Shown: in pieces, positions 1 through 8,043 of the stretch
Numbering within the stretch: the first letter of the stretch is position 1
Layout: each line of letters opens with the position of its first letter
Origin: RGIG9041 sp045612565
Lineage (GTDB): Bacteria; Bacillota; Clostridia; Oscillospirales; QAKW01
Length of the DNA stretch: 49,302 bases
Reading direction: 5' to 3'
NCBI GenBank assembly: GCA_045612565.1
Contig: JAZKZG010000046.1
Coordinates: 1-49,302, forward strand
The notes under the pieces: generated by a model
Database searches by the model: none
The model's input: the letters and a program-made list of their open reading frames with translations, nothing else
What the model was told of the DNA's origin: nothing
Translations under genes and position numbers: made by a program

Positions 1-159
1 GTATCTGTCGGCGGTTGGATAAGCGAACAACTCGGCAAAATTCCCGAGGAAGGCGACACATTTGATTTTGAAAATATCCGCGTAACAGTTACCGTTACCG
101 ACTCACACCGTGTTGAATCGGCACAAATTGTAAAGATAGACTCACCCGAGGAAGAGTAA
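1..159 (+). CDS. CorC/HlyC-family protein, C-terminal end (partial)
   Basis: The window opens inside a plus-strand gene whose last 52 codons read in frame 1 and end at TAA (157-159). The segment GGWISEQLGKIPEEGDTF followed by a beta-strand-rich VTVTDSHRVESAQIVKI matches the small C-terminal transporter-associated (CorC_HlyC) domain. In this family that domain follows a DUF21 membrane domain and two CBS domains, and the proteins act at the membrane in Mg2+/Co2+ homeostasis. Only this last domain is visible, so membrane and CBS parts are inferred. An intrinsic terminator follows at once. Confidence 0.75.
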   Translation, partial: VSVGGWISEQLGKIPEEGDTFDFENIRVTVTVTDSHRVESAQIVKIDSPEEE

Positions 160-162
160 AAT

Positions 163-195
163 AAAAATCAGCAACAAAAGTTGCTGATTTTTTTA
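163..195. terminator. Bidirectional intrinsic terminator between CorC-like gene and tspO
   Basis: The inverted repeat AAAATCAGCAAC / GTTGCTGATTTT has a 4-base AAAA loop and runs into a T tract on the plus strand. On the minus strand the same A-rich flank gives a U tract, so it can serve both converging genes (plus gene ending at 159, minus gene ending at 193). Confidence 0.85.
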
Positions 196-666
196 ATTCA
201 AAAAATATATTGCAAGATTTAAGTATCCTGCAAATGACACCCACAGAATGTACGGTATTAAAAGAAGCCCTGCTTTTTTGTCTATTGCATAAAAGAGGAT
301 TGTTGTTGCAATAATCAAAAGCAAAAGTATCAAAAGCCACACAAACGACGCCAGATACGCCTCGAAATTAAAAAACAAAATCGACCAAAAGAAGTTAAAA
401 AAGAGTTGCACCCCGTAAAGAGTGAGCGCTACCCGTTTTGTACCCGGTGCCGTATCCGATACATACACAAAGTAACTTGCAACACCCATAAGTACATAAA
501 GAATTGTCCATACAATCGGAAAAAGAATGCCCGGCGGAGATAGCGGAGGTTTGTTTATCGCCTCAAAACTCTCCATCGACCCGCGCGTGAGCAATGCCGA
601 AATTCCGCCCACCGCAAGCGGTATTAAGACCGCAATAATAAGTGCCTTGAAATTTATTTTTTTCAT
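193..666 (-). CDS. tspO: TspO/MBR family membrane protein
   Basis: This 157-residue protein has five predicted membrane spans and the TspO/MBR pattern: an early NKPPLSPPGILFPIVWTILY segment (span 2 with Pro-Pro and Trp), YGVQLFFNFFWSILFF in span 3, and a C-terminal LWVSFAGYLNLAIYFLN that resembles the cholesterol/porphyrin-binding end of the family. Family members bind tetrapyrroles in the membrane; the bacterial role is poorly defined. The start is the ATG at 666, because AGGGTGA lies just upstream; an in-frame upstream extension to 828 overlaps the next gene and is rejected. The ribosome binding site lies within a 13-bp hairpin (671-708), which may limit translation. It is the last gene of the minus-strand run. 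Confidence 0.88.
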   Translation of the reverse strand: MKKINFKALIIAVLIPLAVGGISALLTRGSMESFEAINKPPLSPPGILFPIVWTILYVLMGVASYFVYVSDTAPGTKRVALTLYGVQLFFNFFWSILFFNFEAYLASFVWLLILLLLIIATTILFYAIDKKAGLLLIPYILWVSFAGYLNLAIYFLN

Positions 667-670
667 ATAA

Positions 671-708
671 ATCACCCTGCTATATTTTATGAAACATAGC
701 AGGGTGAT
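671..708 (-). promoter_or_regulatory. 13-bp hairpin that buries the tspO ribosome binding site
   Basis: ATCACCCTGCTAT (671-683) is the exact reverse complement of ATAGCAGGGTGAT (696-708), with a 12-base loop. In the minus-strand transcript the 3' arm contains the AGGGUGA Shine-Dalgarno of tspO, and the start codon follows five bases after the arm. There is no long U tract after it, so translational control is more likely than simple termination of the upstream deacetylase transcript. Confidence 0.6.
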
Positions 709-713
709 TATTC

Positions 714-1982
714 TTATTTTCCAAAAAAGTTTGATGCGTAGTAGGTTCCTTGCTTTGCACTTTCCTGATACTTGTACGCAAAAAGTTCCGAAACAGTTAC
801 GAGTTGGTATCCGTTTTCGATAAGCCACGGCACAATAACGCGTGTTGCATCAACAGTACTTTGATACAGCGAATGCATAAGAATAACATCGCCATCGAGG
901 TCGTCTTCGCTCTTAACCTTTGCAATAACCTTGTCAGCATTACGTGACTGCCAATCAAGAGTGTCAACCGACCAGCCAATCATCGGCTTATCGCACACCT
1001 GACGTGCACGTTTGCTCACCGAACCATACGGCGGACGCATAAGCGTTGCCTTTTTACCGATAATTTCCATGAGTTTTTCGTCGGTCTTGTCAAGCTGATT
1101 TTTTATTTCGGCATCACTTGCTTTTGCAAGGTCTTTGTGCGACCACGTATGACTTGCAACCTCGTGACCGAGACTATCCATACGCTTTAGCGCCTCGGGC
1201 TGTGATGACAAAAGCTGTCCCGCCTCAAAAAATGTCGCAACCGAATTGTACTGTTCAAAAATATCAAGTAAATCGTTGGTATATTTACAGGGGCCGTCAT
1301 CATACGTGATTGCCACAAGTTTTTTCGAAGGGTCTACCACACGTCTTGTGTCGGTCGCAACCGTTTCAACCACACTTTCGGGAAGATAATTCTTTATCGA
1401 AATATACGGCACAGTCTGTGTACCGATTGCAAGACCGTCTTTTTTAAACAGTACCGCCGAGTTATCAAAACTAAGAAGTGCGCTTTCGCTGTCATCACCA
1501 CCCGACAGGATATGCTGTGCCTTTGCAATAACGAGCGCCGCACGTCTGAGGTCATCGCTCATCGGATTCTGTCCCGATTTGTCAAAGTGGAAAACGCGCT
1601 TTAACTCAGTCTTTGCGCCCATCAGAGTTTTTTCACCAAAAACCTCAATACTGCCAAGCCCCTCGGTTGCTGAGTACAGTCTGTAACTCATAAACAGTGT
1701 GTCACCCTTTTGCATCGCCGACTTAAAGGCGTCAATCTCAGTGTTGTAATAATTTTCAATCTCGCTGTCAATTGCCGTTTTTGTCTGCGGCATTTCAAAA
1801 GCATACGCGCCGTTTTTGGTGTACTTTACCGTCTGTTTACATTTACCGCCCTCGCGGAAGTCGGAATACACCGCAAAAAATTCCGTTGCCATTGTCTTGA
1901 ACACCGATTTTTTTGAAGGCTTACAAGAAACACACGCAAACAGCGTTGATATAATCAAAATAACTGCAATAAATCTTTTCAA
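714..1982 (-). CDS. Secreted polysaccharide deacetylase lipoprotein (NodB domain, PdaC-like)
   Basis: A 422-residue exported lipoprotein: the N-terminal hydrophobic segment ends with cysteines at 17 and 20 that could be lipidated. Residues of about 45-150 resemble the DUF4163/DUF3298 (RsiV/PdaC-like) domain. The C-terminal half is a carbohydrate esterase family 4 (NodB) domain: TYDDGP (motif 1, metal/base Asp pair), SHTWSH (motif 2, metal His pair), RPPYG (motif 3), GWSVDTLDWQ (motif 4) and ILMHS (motif 5). All catalytic residues appear intact. It probably removes acetyl groups from peptidoglycan or another wall glycan outside the membrane. The start is TTG at 1982 with AAAAGGGG about nine bases upstream. 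It has its own sigma-A-type promoter (2014-2042). Confidence 0.9.
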   Translation of the reverse strand: MKRFIAVILIISTLFACVSCKPSKKSVFKTMATEFFAVYSDFREGGKCKQTVKYTKNGAYAFEMPQTKTAIDSEIENYYNTEIDAFKSAMQKGDTLFMSYRLYSATEGLGSIEVFGEKTLMGAKTELKRVFHFDKSGQNPMSDDLRRAALVIAKAQHILSGGDDSESALLSFDNSAVLFKKDGLAIGTQTVPYISIKNYLPESVVETVATDTRRVVDPSKKLVAITYDDGPCKYTNDLLDIFEQYNSVATFFEAGQLLSSQPEALKRMDSLGHEVASHTWSHKDLAKASDAEIKNQLDKTDEKLMEIIGKKATLMRPPYGSVSKRARQVCDKPMIGWSVDTLDWQSRNADKVIAKVKSEDDLDGDVILMHSLYQSTVDATRVIVPWLIENGYQLVTVSELFAYKYQESAKQGTYYASNFFGK

Positions 1983-2001
1983 AACGTTAATTCCCCTTTT
2001 A

Positions 2002-2042
2002 TAGATATATTACATTATATATCTACAAAAGTTTACAGTCAA
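2002..2042 (-). promoter_or_regulatory. Promoter of the deacetylase gene with an overlapping inverted repeat
   Basis: On the minus strand TTGACT (2037-2042) and TATAAT (2014-2019) are separated by exactly 17 bases. The inverted repeat TAGATATAT / ATATATCTA (2002-2010 and 2017-2025, 6-base loop) overlaps the -10 element and could be an operator. It lies directly after the ATPase stop codon, so the deacetylase and tspO can be transcribed separately from the addBA-ATPase unit. Confidence 0.65.
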
Positions 2043-2044
2043 GA

Positions 2045-4546
2045 TTACCTGCGCTTTATAATAAGTTTTCGCAAAAAATCAGCGGGTATTATACTCAGCG
2101 CAATTGCAATTATTTTCAAAAACCACCGCACATCAATAAAAGTTGTTCTGAAAATACTTCCGCCAAAATATATAAGTGCCGTCTGCACCGCAAAGATTAT
2201 CATAAACACCGCAATAAACGTGGGATTTTTTGAAAGTCCGTAAAAAGTATTAAGAATGTCGGGACCCCTTGCGCACACACCCGCAAATATCCCCATAAAC
2301 ACAAACAGCGCAAAAAACGCCGTCATAAACGCCACTCTGCTCTCGTAAAACCCAAACCGCAACTTAAAAAACTCACTGCTTAGAAACAGTATGCATACAC
2401 TCAGCGCATATCCGCCCATAAACAGTATCTGACCCGCCATTTTGCCGTTTATTATATGCTCATTTATGTAGATGGGGCGGTTTTTCATATATCTCTCAAA
2501 CGGAGCCTCACCTGCAAACGCAAGACCGGCAAGTGTGTCCATTATCATATTAATCCACAGCATCTGCATAACCGTCACGGGTGTGTCGATATTTATAAAC
2601 GGACCGATTACCGAAACGCCTACGGCACACAGGTTTATGGTAAGTTGAAACACAATAAACTTGCGTATGCTTTTAAAAATAGTTCTGCCATAGAGTACCG
2701 CGCGTGAAATCGAACTTATTTTGTCATCAAGTATAACAATGTCACCCGCACTCTTTGCAACCTCGGTACCGCTGCCCATAGCAAAGCCGACATCGGCATT
2801 TTTGAGTGCAGGAGCATCATTTATTCCGTCACCCGTCATTGCACATACAAACATATTTTGTTTTGCAAGTTTTGTAAGACGCGTTTTGTCCTGTGGAAGT
2901 GCACGTGCAACAACCTTAAGTCGCGGCAGTATCTCGCGTACCTCACAGTCGCTCATTTTTGAAAGTGCATCACTGTCAAGAGTAATATCACCGTCACAAA
3001 GTATGCCGCATTCTTTGGCAATGCTCGTTGCAGTTAAAATATTGTCGCCCGTCACCATACAAACCGAAATACCCGCGCCCTTTAAAGTCGCCACCGCCTT
3101 TTTTGTGTCGGCTCTGAGTTTGTCACGGATTGCAACAAGACAAAGTAACTTTGCATTCTCAATATTCTCACCCACTGCCGCCGCAATAACGCGCACACCC
3201 GATGCAGCAAGTGACTGCCATAACGCATACGCTTTTTGGTTTTGTTGCTCACTTATAAAAAGTTCCGGCGCACCCTTAAAATACCACAGTCCGTCGCACT
3301 TTACCGCCGAATATTTTTTTGCGCTGTCAAACGGCAGTTGCTTTTGCACACGCTCCTTTGGCTTTTTTTGCAAAAACTCGGCAATTGCACGGTCGGTCGC
3401 ATTACCGCCTACCGCCTTTTTGCCTGTTAAAACCGCGTCATTATTTAAAGAGAGCGCAAACATTATGTCATTTGAATACGGTGCCTTCAGCCGATTTGCA
3501 TCAAGGTCATAAATGCCCTCAACCGAAAGTTTTCCCTCGGTAAGTGTACCCGTTTTGTCACAGAACAAAATATTTATGCATCCTGCCGTTTCGATACCGA
3601 CAAGGCGTTTTACAAGAACATTATCGCGTTTAAGGCGCGACATATTCGAGGAAAGCACAACGGTTATCATCATCGGCAACCCCTCGGGAACCGCTACCAC
3701 AACAACCGTTATAGCAAGTGTCAGCGCATGTAAAACGGTTGAAAATATGTTTTGTGTACCGCCACGTAAAAAGGAGTTGAACAGGTCGGCAAAAAACACA
3801 AGACCCGCTGCAACGTAACCGATTTTTCCAATCACCGACGCAAGTTTTGACAGCCTTTTAGTAAGCGGTGACGGCTCGTTTTCTTTTTGTACGTCCTGTG
3901 CCACACCGCCGTAAATGGTGCTGTCACCCACTCTGCCGACACGCATTTTGCAACTGCCTGACGTAATTACATATCCGCGGAAAAGCTGACCCTTATCGTC
4001 AAGCGACCAATCGTTTGCGGGGCTTGTTTTTTGTCGTGTTTTTTCGGCGCTTTCGCCATTTAACTGCGACATATCCACGCGCACACTGCCGTCGGTTATA
4101 ATACCGTCTGCCGGAACCTTCTGACCTGCCGACAAAATAACGAGGTCTCCCACAACAATATCATTAATATCAACTGTTTGTGCAGTTCCACCGCGCATAA
4201 CCAAAAACGAGGCATCATCGCCCCGCTCCTGCATCTTTAAAAACGCGCTCTCGCTTCCGTATTCCGAAAGTGCCTGTACAAATGTCGCCAGAAACAACGA
4301 AATCGCAATGCCGAGCGGTTCATAAAAGTTAGCATTCTGAAATGTTATTAGTACGTTTAATATTAAAGCAATAACCAGAATTTTAATTATCGGGTCATTA
4401 AAAGCACCAATAAACTGCAAAAGAAATGTTTTGCGCTTTTTTTGTGTAAGCGCGTTGTCACCAAACTCGCGCCTGTTTTTTTGCACCTCTTTTGGCAAAA
4501 GCCCCGTGTTTTGTATATTCAATTGTTTTGGCAATAAAAAAGTCAT
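2045..4546 (-). CDS. Calcium-type P-type ATPase (P2 subfamily)
   Basis: An 833-residue ion pump. In order: N-terminal cation-ATPase region, membrane pair at about 50-92, actuator motif GESAEKT (~164), VPEGLPM in M4 (~286), phosphorylation motif DKTGTLTEG with the phosphorylated Asp at residue 330, the KGAPE nucleotide-binding motif, TGDGINDAPALKNADVGFAMG hinge, and the M6 motif LWINMIMDTLAG (Asn and Asp ion ligands). PEGLP plus NxxxD points to the P2A/P2B Ca2+ pumps. The length is somewhat below the usual 880-900. It would export Ca2+ (or Mn2+) at the expense of ATP. The start ATG at 4546 has GAGGT upstream within a perfect hairpin. It lies 34 bases after addA, probably as a distal gene of the addBA unit. 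Confidence 0.92.
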   Translation of the reverse strand: MTFLLPKQLNIQNTGLLPKEVQKNRREFGDNALTQKKRKTFLLQFIGAFNDPIIKILVIALILNVLITFQNANFYEPLGIAISLFLATFVQALSEYGSESAFLKMQERGDDASFLVMRGGTAQTVDINDIVVGDLVILSAGQKVPADGIITDGSVRVDMSQLNGESAEKTRQKTSPANDWSLDDKGQLFRGYVITSGSCKMRVGRVGDSTIYGGVAQDVQKENEPSPLTKRLSKLASVIGKIGYVAAGLVFFADLFNSFLRGGTQNIFSTVLHALTLAITVVVVAVPEGLPMMITVVLSSNMSRLKRDNVLVKRLVGIETAGCINILFCDKTGTLTEGKLSVEGIYDLDANRLKAPYSNDIMFALSLNNDAVLTGKKAVGGNATDRAIAEFLQKKPKERVQKQLPFDSAKKYSAVKCDGLWYFKGAPELFISEQQNQKAYALWQSLAASGVRVIAAAVGENIENAKLLCLVAIRDKLRADTKKAVATLKGAGISVCMVTGDNILTATSIAKECGILCDGDITLDSDALSKMSDCEVREILPRLKVVARALPQDKTRLTKLAKQNMFVCAMTGDGINDAPALKNADVGFAMGSGTEVAKSAGDIVILDDKISSISRAVLYGRTIFKSIRKFIVFQLTINLCAVGVSVIGPFINIDTPVTVMQMLWINMIMDTLAGLAFAGEAPFERYMKNRPIYINEHIINGKMAGQILFMGGYALSVCILFLSSEFFKLRFGFYESRVAFMTAFFALFVFMGIFAGVCARGPDILNTFYGLSKNPTFIAVFMIIFAVQTALIYFGGSIFRTTFIDVRWFLKIIAIALSIIPADFLRKLIIKRR

Positions 4547-4573
4547 AGTATTTATACCTCAATAAATACTATG
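4544..4573 (-). promoter_or_regulatory. Perfect palindrome spanning the ATPase ribosome binding site and start codon
   Basis: CATAGTATTTA (4544-4554) and TAAATACTATG (4563-4573) form an 11-bp perfect stem with an 8-base loop. On the minus strand the loop carries the Shine-Dalgarno GAGGTA and the 3' arm ends in the ATG start codon of the pump. It could be a translational switch that responds to Ca2+ status or temperature, or a DNA operator; the sequence alone does not decide. Confidence 0.6.
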
Positions 4574-4580
4574 ACCCATT

Positions 4581-7500
4581 TTAAACTAATATGAACTTTG
4601 AAAGTGCAAAACTGTAAATGTATTTTTTATATGTTTTTATACCCTCGGTAATAAAAAGGGCTTTTTCATACATATCAAGCTGAACACGGTAACGTTCGGT
4701 CAGTTCGTCTTCGCTTTGAACTCGGTCAGTTTTATAATCAACAATAACCGCGCCGTCGGGTGTTAAAAAGTAACAGTCCAGAACGCCCTGCACAATAATC
4801 TTTTCATCACAACCGTCAATACCGAGTTCATTTGCAGACAGCGTAAACATAAACCGCTTTTCTTTATAATAATTGCCCGATACCATAAGGTTTTTCATAA
4901 TGTCGCTTGTCAAAAACTCAATTATTTTGTCACCGTCGGTAAGCGCACCCTCGTTTTTGGTAATAAACTCAAAATCAACTAGCCTTTTGCACTCGTCTTC
5001 AAACGAATTGCGGTCAACAATTTTTTCAAAATTGCAAAACTGTAAAAACTTGTGGGTTGCACTTCCCCTGTCGGCTCCCGTCACACCGCCCTGCAAAAAC
5101 CTCGGTCTTTTAAAATCAGAATTTTGCACCATAGTGCCGAGTTTAAATCCCTTTATTTCCGATACCGAAAGTTTTGCAGGTATATCGTATCTGCCGTCAG
5201 GCTCACGTGTTATAAGCGACTTAATTTTTTCTTTGTCAATATTGCCTTTTGCTTCTTTTTCAAATGCAAAATCCTCAGCACCGTTTAATACCTCATCGAT
5301 GCTGAGTACTCTCACATCGGCACATCCTCCTTTTGCCGACGGCAAAAGACCTGCAAACGCACGTAGCGGATTTGCATTTTGCGTATCAATAATACTGTAA
5401 ACAATCCACTTTAAAAACGATGGACTTTTCATAATAATGCTGTCTGAAACAAGTCCCTTTGCCATATCACAGTCGTTTATCATCTTTTCCGTCTCAGATG
5501 CAGCCGCACAGCCTGTTATATAAAGGCGTGACTGCGCTCGGGTAAGCGCAACGTACAAAAGACGTATGCTCTCGCAAAGTTCGGCATGAACTGTTTTGTG
5601 CCGTATGATGTTTCGGACAATACCCGAGAACTCACGGTGAGTATCACTCTCGCGCAAAAAACCGCCGATACCAAAATCGCTGTCAAACAGTATCTCGTCA
5701 GATGGTGATTTTTGAATGTTAGCCGTACTGTTACACAAAAATACAACAGGGTACTCAAGACCTTTTGAGTGATGTATCGACAAAAGATTAACACAGTTGT
5801 CAGTTGCTTTAAGACGTGCCGACGGGAGCATCTCATCATTTTGCGAAAGTTTTAAAAGATAATTTATAAACGCAAAAAGTCCGCGGTAGCGGTCCGCCTC
5901 AAATGCAGCGGCAAGTTCGCACAAAAGCATAAGGTTTGCGCGCTGTTTTTCGTCCTTTGCGCCAATGAGCATTCCGCTTTTTTCGTACATTATATTAATA
6001 AGGTCATAAACACCAAGGGTAAGACTGAGAGTACGCAGTTCCGATAGCATATTTACAAAACCTGCACATTTAGCATCGGTTTTTGCGCACTCTTTAACTG
6101 CATCATAAAACAGCATACCCTTGTTCTGTCCGCGGATTGTACCCAGTTCGTTTACATCAAAACCAAATGTACGCGAGTACATAACGGTTATTAGCGGGAT
6201 ATCATCATACGGATTGTCAATTGCCTGTAAAAATGCAATAGCATCGCGCACCTCGGGGGTATCGAGATACTTTTCGCTGGGGTTGTTATTCTGACATTCC
6301 AGTCCCTCGTTATGCAATGCGCGTTCAAACAGCATTCCGCTTGATTTGGGCGCACGTAGAAGTATTGCAATATCGCGCGGCTCAACTGCGCGTTCTTTAC
6401 CCGCTTTGGCATCGTATATTATCTCGTTTCCGATAATATCTTTTATTTTTTTCGCAACGTACTGCGCCTCTGCCTCAATGCGCGTTGCCTTTGCGAGTTT
6501 TTCCGAGTCGCTTGTAACGAGCAAAGTTATATCAATACCCGAGGCGTCTGTGCCTTCAAAAAGCTGTGACGGCACAAGCTGGTGCGAATCACTGTAGTCA
6601 ATACCGTATTCTTTTGTCATAACGGTATAAAAAACACGGTTTACAAACTCGAGTATTTTGGGATGTGAACGGAAATTACACGAAAGATTTATTTTTGACG
6701 GCGCCGAAAGCGGATTATTTTCGGCAGGTAAATACTCTTTTTGCTTTTTTAAAAACAGCCCCGGCTGTGCGCCGCGGAAACGGTAAATACTCTGCTTGAC
6801 GTCACCCACTGTAAAAATATTCTTTCCGTCTTGTGAAAGTGCCTTGAAAATAAGGTCCTGTACATCGTTGCAGTCCTGATATTCGTCGACGATAATTTCG
6901 TCATAGCGCTTTGAAATGTCATCTGCAAGTTCCGTTTTTTCAAAAGTTTTTCCGTCATAACTTTTAACCAGAAGCCCCAGCGTATATTTTTCAATATCGC
7001 TAAAACTCACAACACGGTCATCTTTTCGTTTTTTAAGCAAAATATCATTAAGACGTACACACAGATTAAGATAACTTTTTATAACAACAAGTTCTTTTTG
7101 CCTGTCTTTTTGTATCTGTTCACGCGGCGCATACAAAAACCGCTCTGTAACTTCCAGAAAGTCCGCCTTTAACTGCGCACGCTGAGAGGATATTTCTTTC
7201 CACGCGTCAGGATCGGCACCCGCTTTTTTGGGGCATACGGGATATCGTTTAAACTCTACTTCCTGTGAACATAAATATGCCGCGTCAAAATTGCCATTTT
7301 GCACCTGTGCATAAACCGCTTCGATGCTGTCGCACTCATCCCTTAAAAACTCAGCCGCCTTTTCGTGAGCCTCATTTATTAGATAATTATAAACCGATAT
7401 TATATGCTCCAGTTCCGATTCGAGTATTTTAAGCGCATCGCACTCAAAATCAGCATCAATTGAGTTTTTAATAAACTGCTCACAAAAAGGAACGCCCTCC

Positions 7501-8042
7501 AAAAACGCGCTTCCGCAATCAAGCAGATTAAAAAGCGAATTATCGTCACGTCCGCGAACCAATGCGTTAATTACCGTTTTTGCATCAGCATCGGTTTGAG
7601 TATTTTCATAAAGTTGTTCAATAAATTCATACAGAGTGTCGGATTTTTGAAGTGCAAGACGCGCCTCGTCACCCACCGAAAACCGCGGGTCAAGACCGAG
7701 TTTTTCAAAATTCTCACGCAAAATCGCAAGGCAGGCAGAGTGAATTGTCGATATCTGTGCCGACGGCAAAAGCGAAAGTTGTGCTTTTATAACGCTATCA
7801 TCGGGCGTTTGCAAAAGACGGTCACGAAGACGCGTGTTTATACGTGATTTCATCTCGTCAGCGGCGGCATTTGTAAACGTAAGAATCATTAGCCTGTCGA
7901 GCATAACGGGATTGTCTGCCGTCAATTTTTTTACAACACGTTCTGTTAAAACCGCAGTTTTTCCCGAACCTGCTGCGGCAGACACAAGCAGTGAATTTCC
8001 CGATAAATCTATTGCTTTTTGTTGGTCATCTGTAAATCGCAT
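4581..8042 (-). CDS. addA: ATP-dependent helicase/nuclease subunit A (AddA)
   Basis: A 1153-residue UvrD-like helicase-nuclease. Visible motifs: Q-motif FTDDQQKAI and Walker A AAAGSGKTAVLTERV (about residues 20-36), Walker B IIVDEYQDCNDVQ, GDVKQSIYRFRGA, NFRSHP, LSIHHSKGLEYPVVFL, YVALTRAQSRLYI, and the C-terminal RecB-type nuclease motif VIVDYKTDRV. With AddB it resects double-strand breaks toward Chi for RecA-dependent repair. The ATG at 8042 has AAGGAAG upstream, inside the end of addB; only one base separates the stop of addB from this start, so translation is probably coupled. Length and motifs are those of a complete family member. Confidence 0.97.
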   Translation of the reverse strand: MRFTDDQQKAIDLSGNSLLVSAAAGSGKTAVLTERVVKKLTADNPVMLDRLMILTFTNAAADEMKSRINTRLRDRLLQTPDDSVIKAQLSLLPSAQISTIHSACLAILRENFEKLGLDPRFSVGDEARLALQKSDTLYEFIEQLYENTQTDADAKTVINALVRGRDDNSLFNLLDCGSAFLEGVPFCEQFIKNSIDADFECDALKILESELEHIISVYNYLINEAHEKAAEFLRDECDSIEAVYAQVQNGNFDAAYLCSQEVEFKRYPVCPKKAGADPDAWKEISSQRAQLKADFLEVTERFLYAPREQIQKDRQKELVVIKSYLNLCVRLNDILLKKRKDDRVVSFSDIEKYTLGLLVKSYDGKTFEKTELADDISKRYDEIIVDEYQDCNDVQDLIFKALSQDGKNIFTVGDVKQSIYRFRGAQPGLFLKKQKEYLPAENNPLSAPSKINLSCNFRSHPKILEFVNRVFYTVMTKEYGIDYSDSHQLVPSQLFEGTDASGIDITLLVTSDSEKLAKATRIEAEAQYVAKKIKDIIGNEIIYDAKAGKERAVEPRDIAILLRAPKSSGMLFERALHNEGLECQNNNPSEKYLDTPEVRDAIAFLQAIDNPYDDIPLITVMYSRTFGFDVNELGTIRGQNKGMLFYDAVKECAKTDAKCAGFVNMLSELRTLSLTLGVYDLINIMYEKSGMLIGAKDEKQRANLMLLCELAAAFEADRYRGLFAFINYLLKLSQNDEMLPSARLKATDNCVNLLSIHHSKGLEYPVVFLCNSTANIQKSPSDEILFDSDFGIGGFLRESDTHREFSGIVRNIIRHKTVHAELCESIRLLYVALTRAQSRLYITGCAAASETEKMINDCDMAKGLVSDSIIMKSPSFLKWIVYSIIDTQNANPLRAFAGLLPSAKGGCADVRVLSIDEVLNGAEDFAFEKEAKGNIDKEKIKSLITREPDGRYDIPAKLSVSEIKGFKLGTMVQNSDFKRPRFLQGGVTGADRGSATHKFLQFCNFEKIVDRNSFEDECKRLVDFEFITKNEGALTDGDKIIEFLTSDIMKNLMVSGNYYKEKRFMFTLSANELGIDGCDEKIIVQGVLDCYFLTPDGAVIVDYKTDRVQSEDELTERYRVQLDMYEKALFITEGIKTYKKYIYSFALSKFILV

Positions 8043-8043
8043 A

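Noticed and set aside
2721..3512. 263-codon plus-strand open frame inside the ATPase gene
   Set aside because: It is antisense to conserved ATPase motifs, low in domain-like content and rich in Ser/Ala as expected of a shadow frame.
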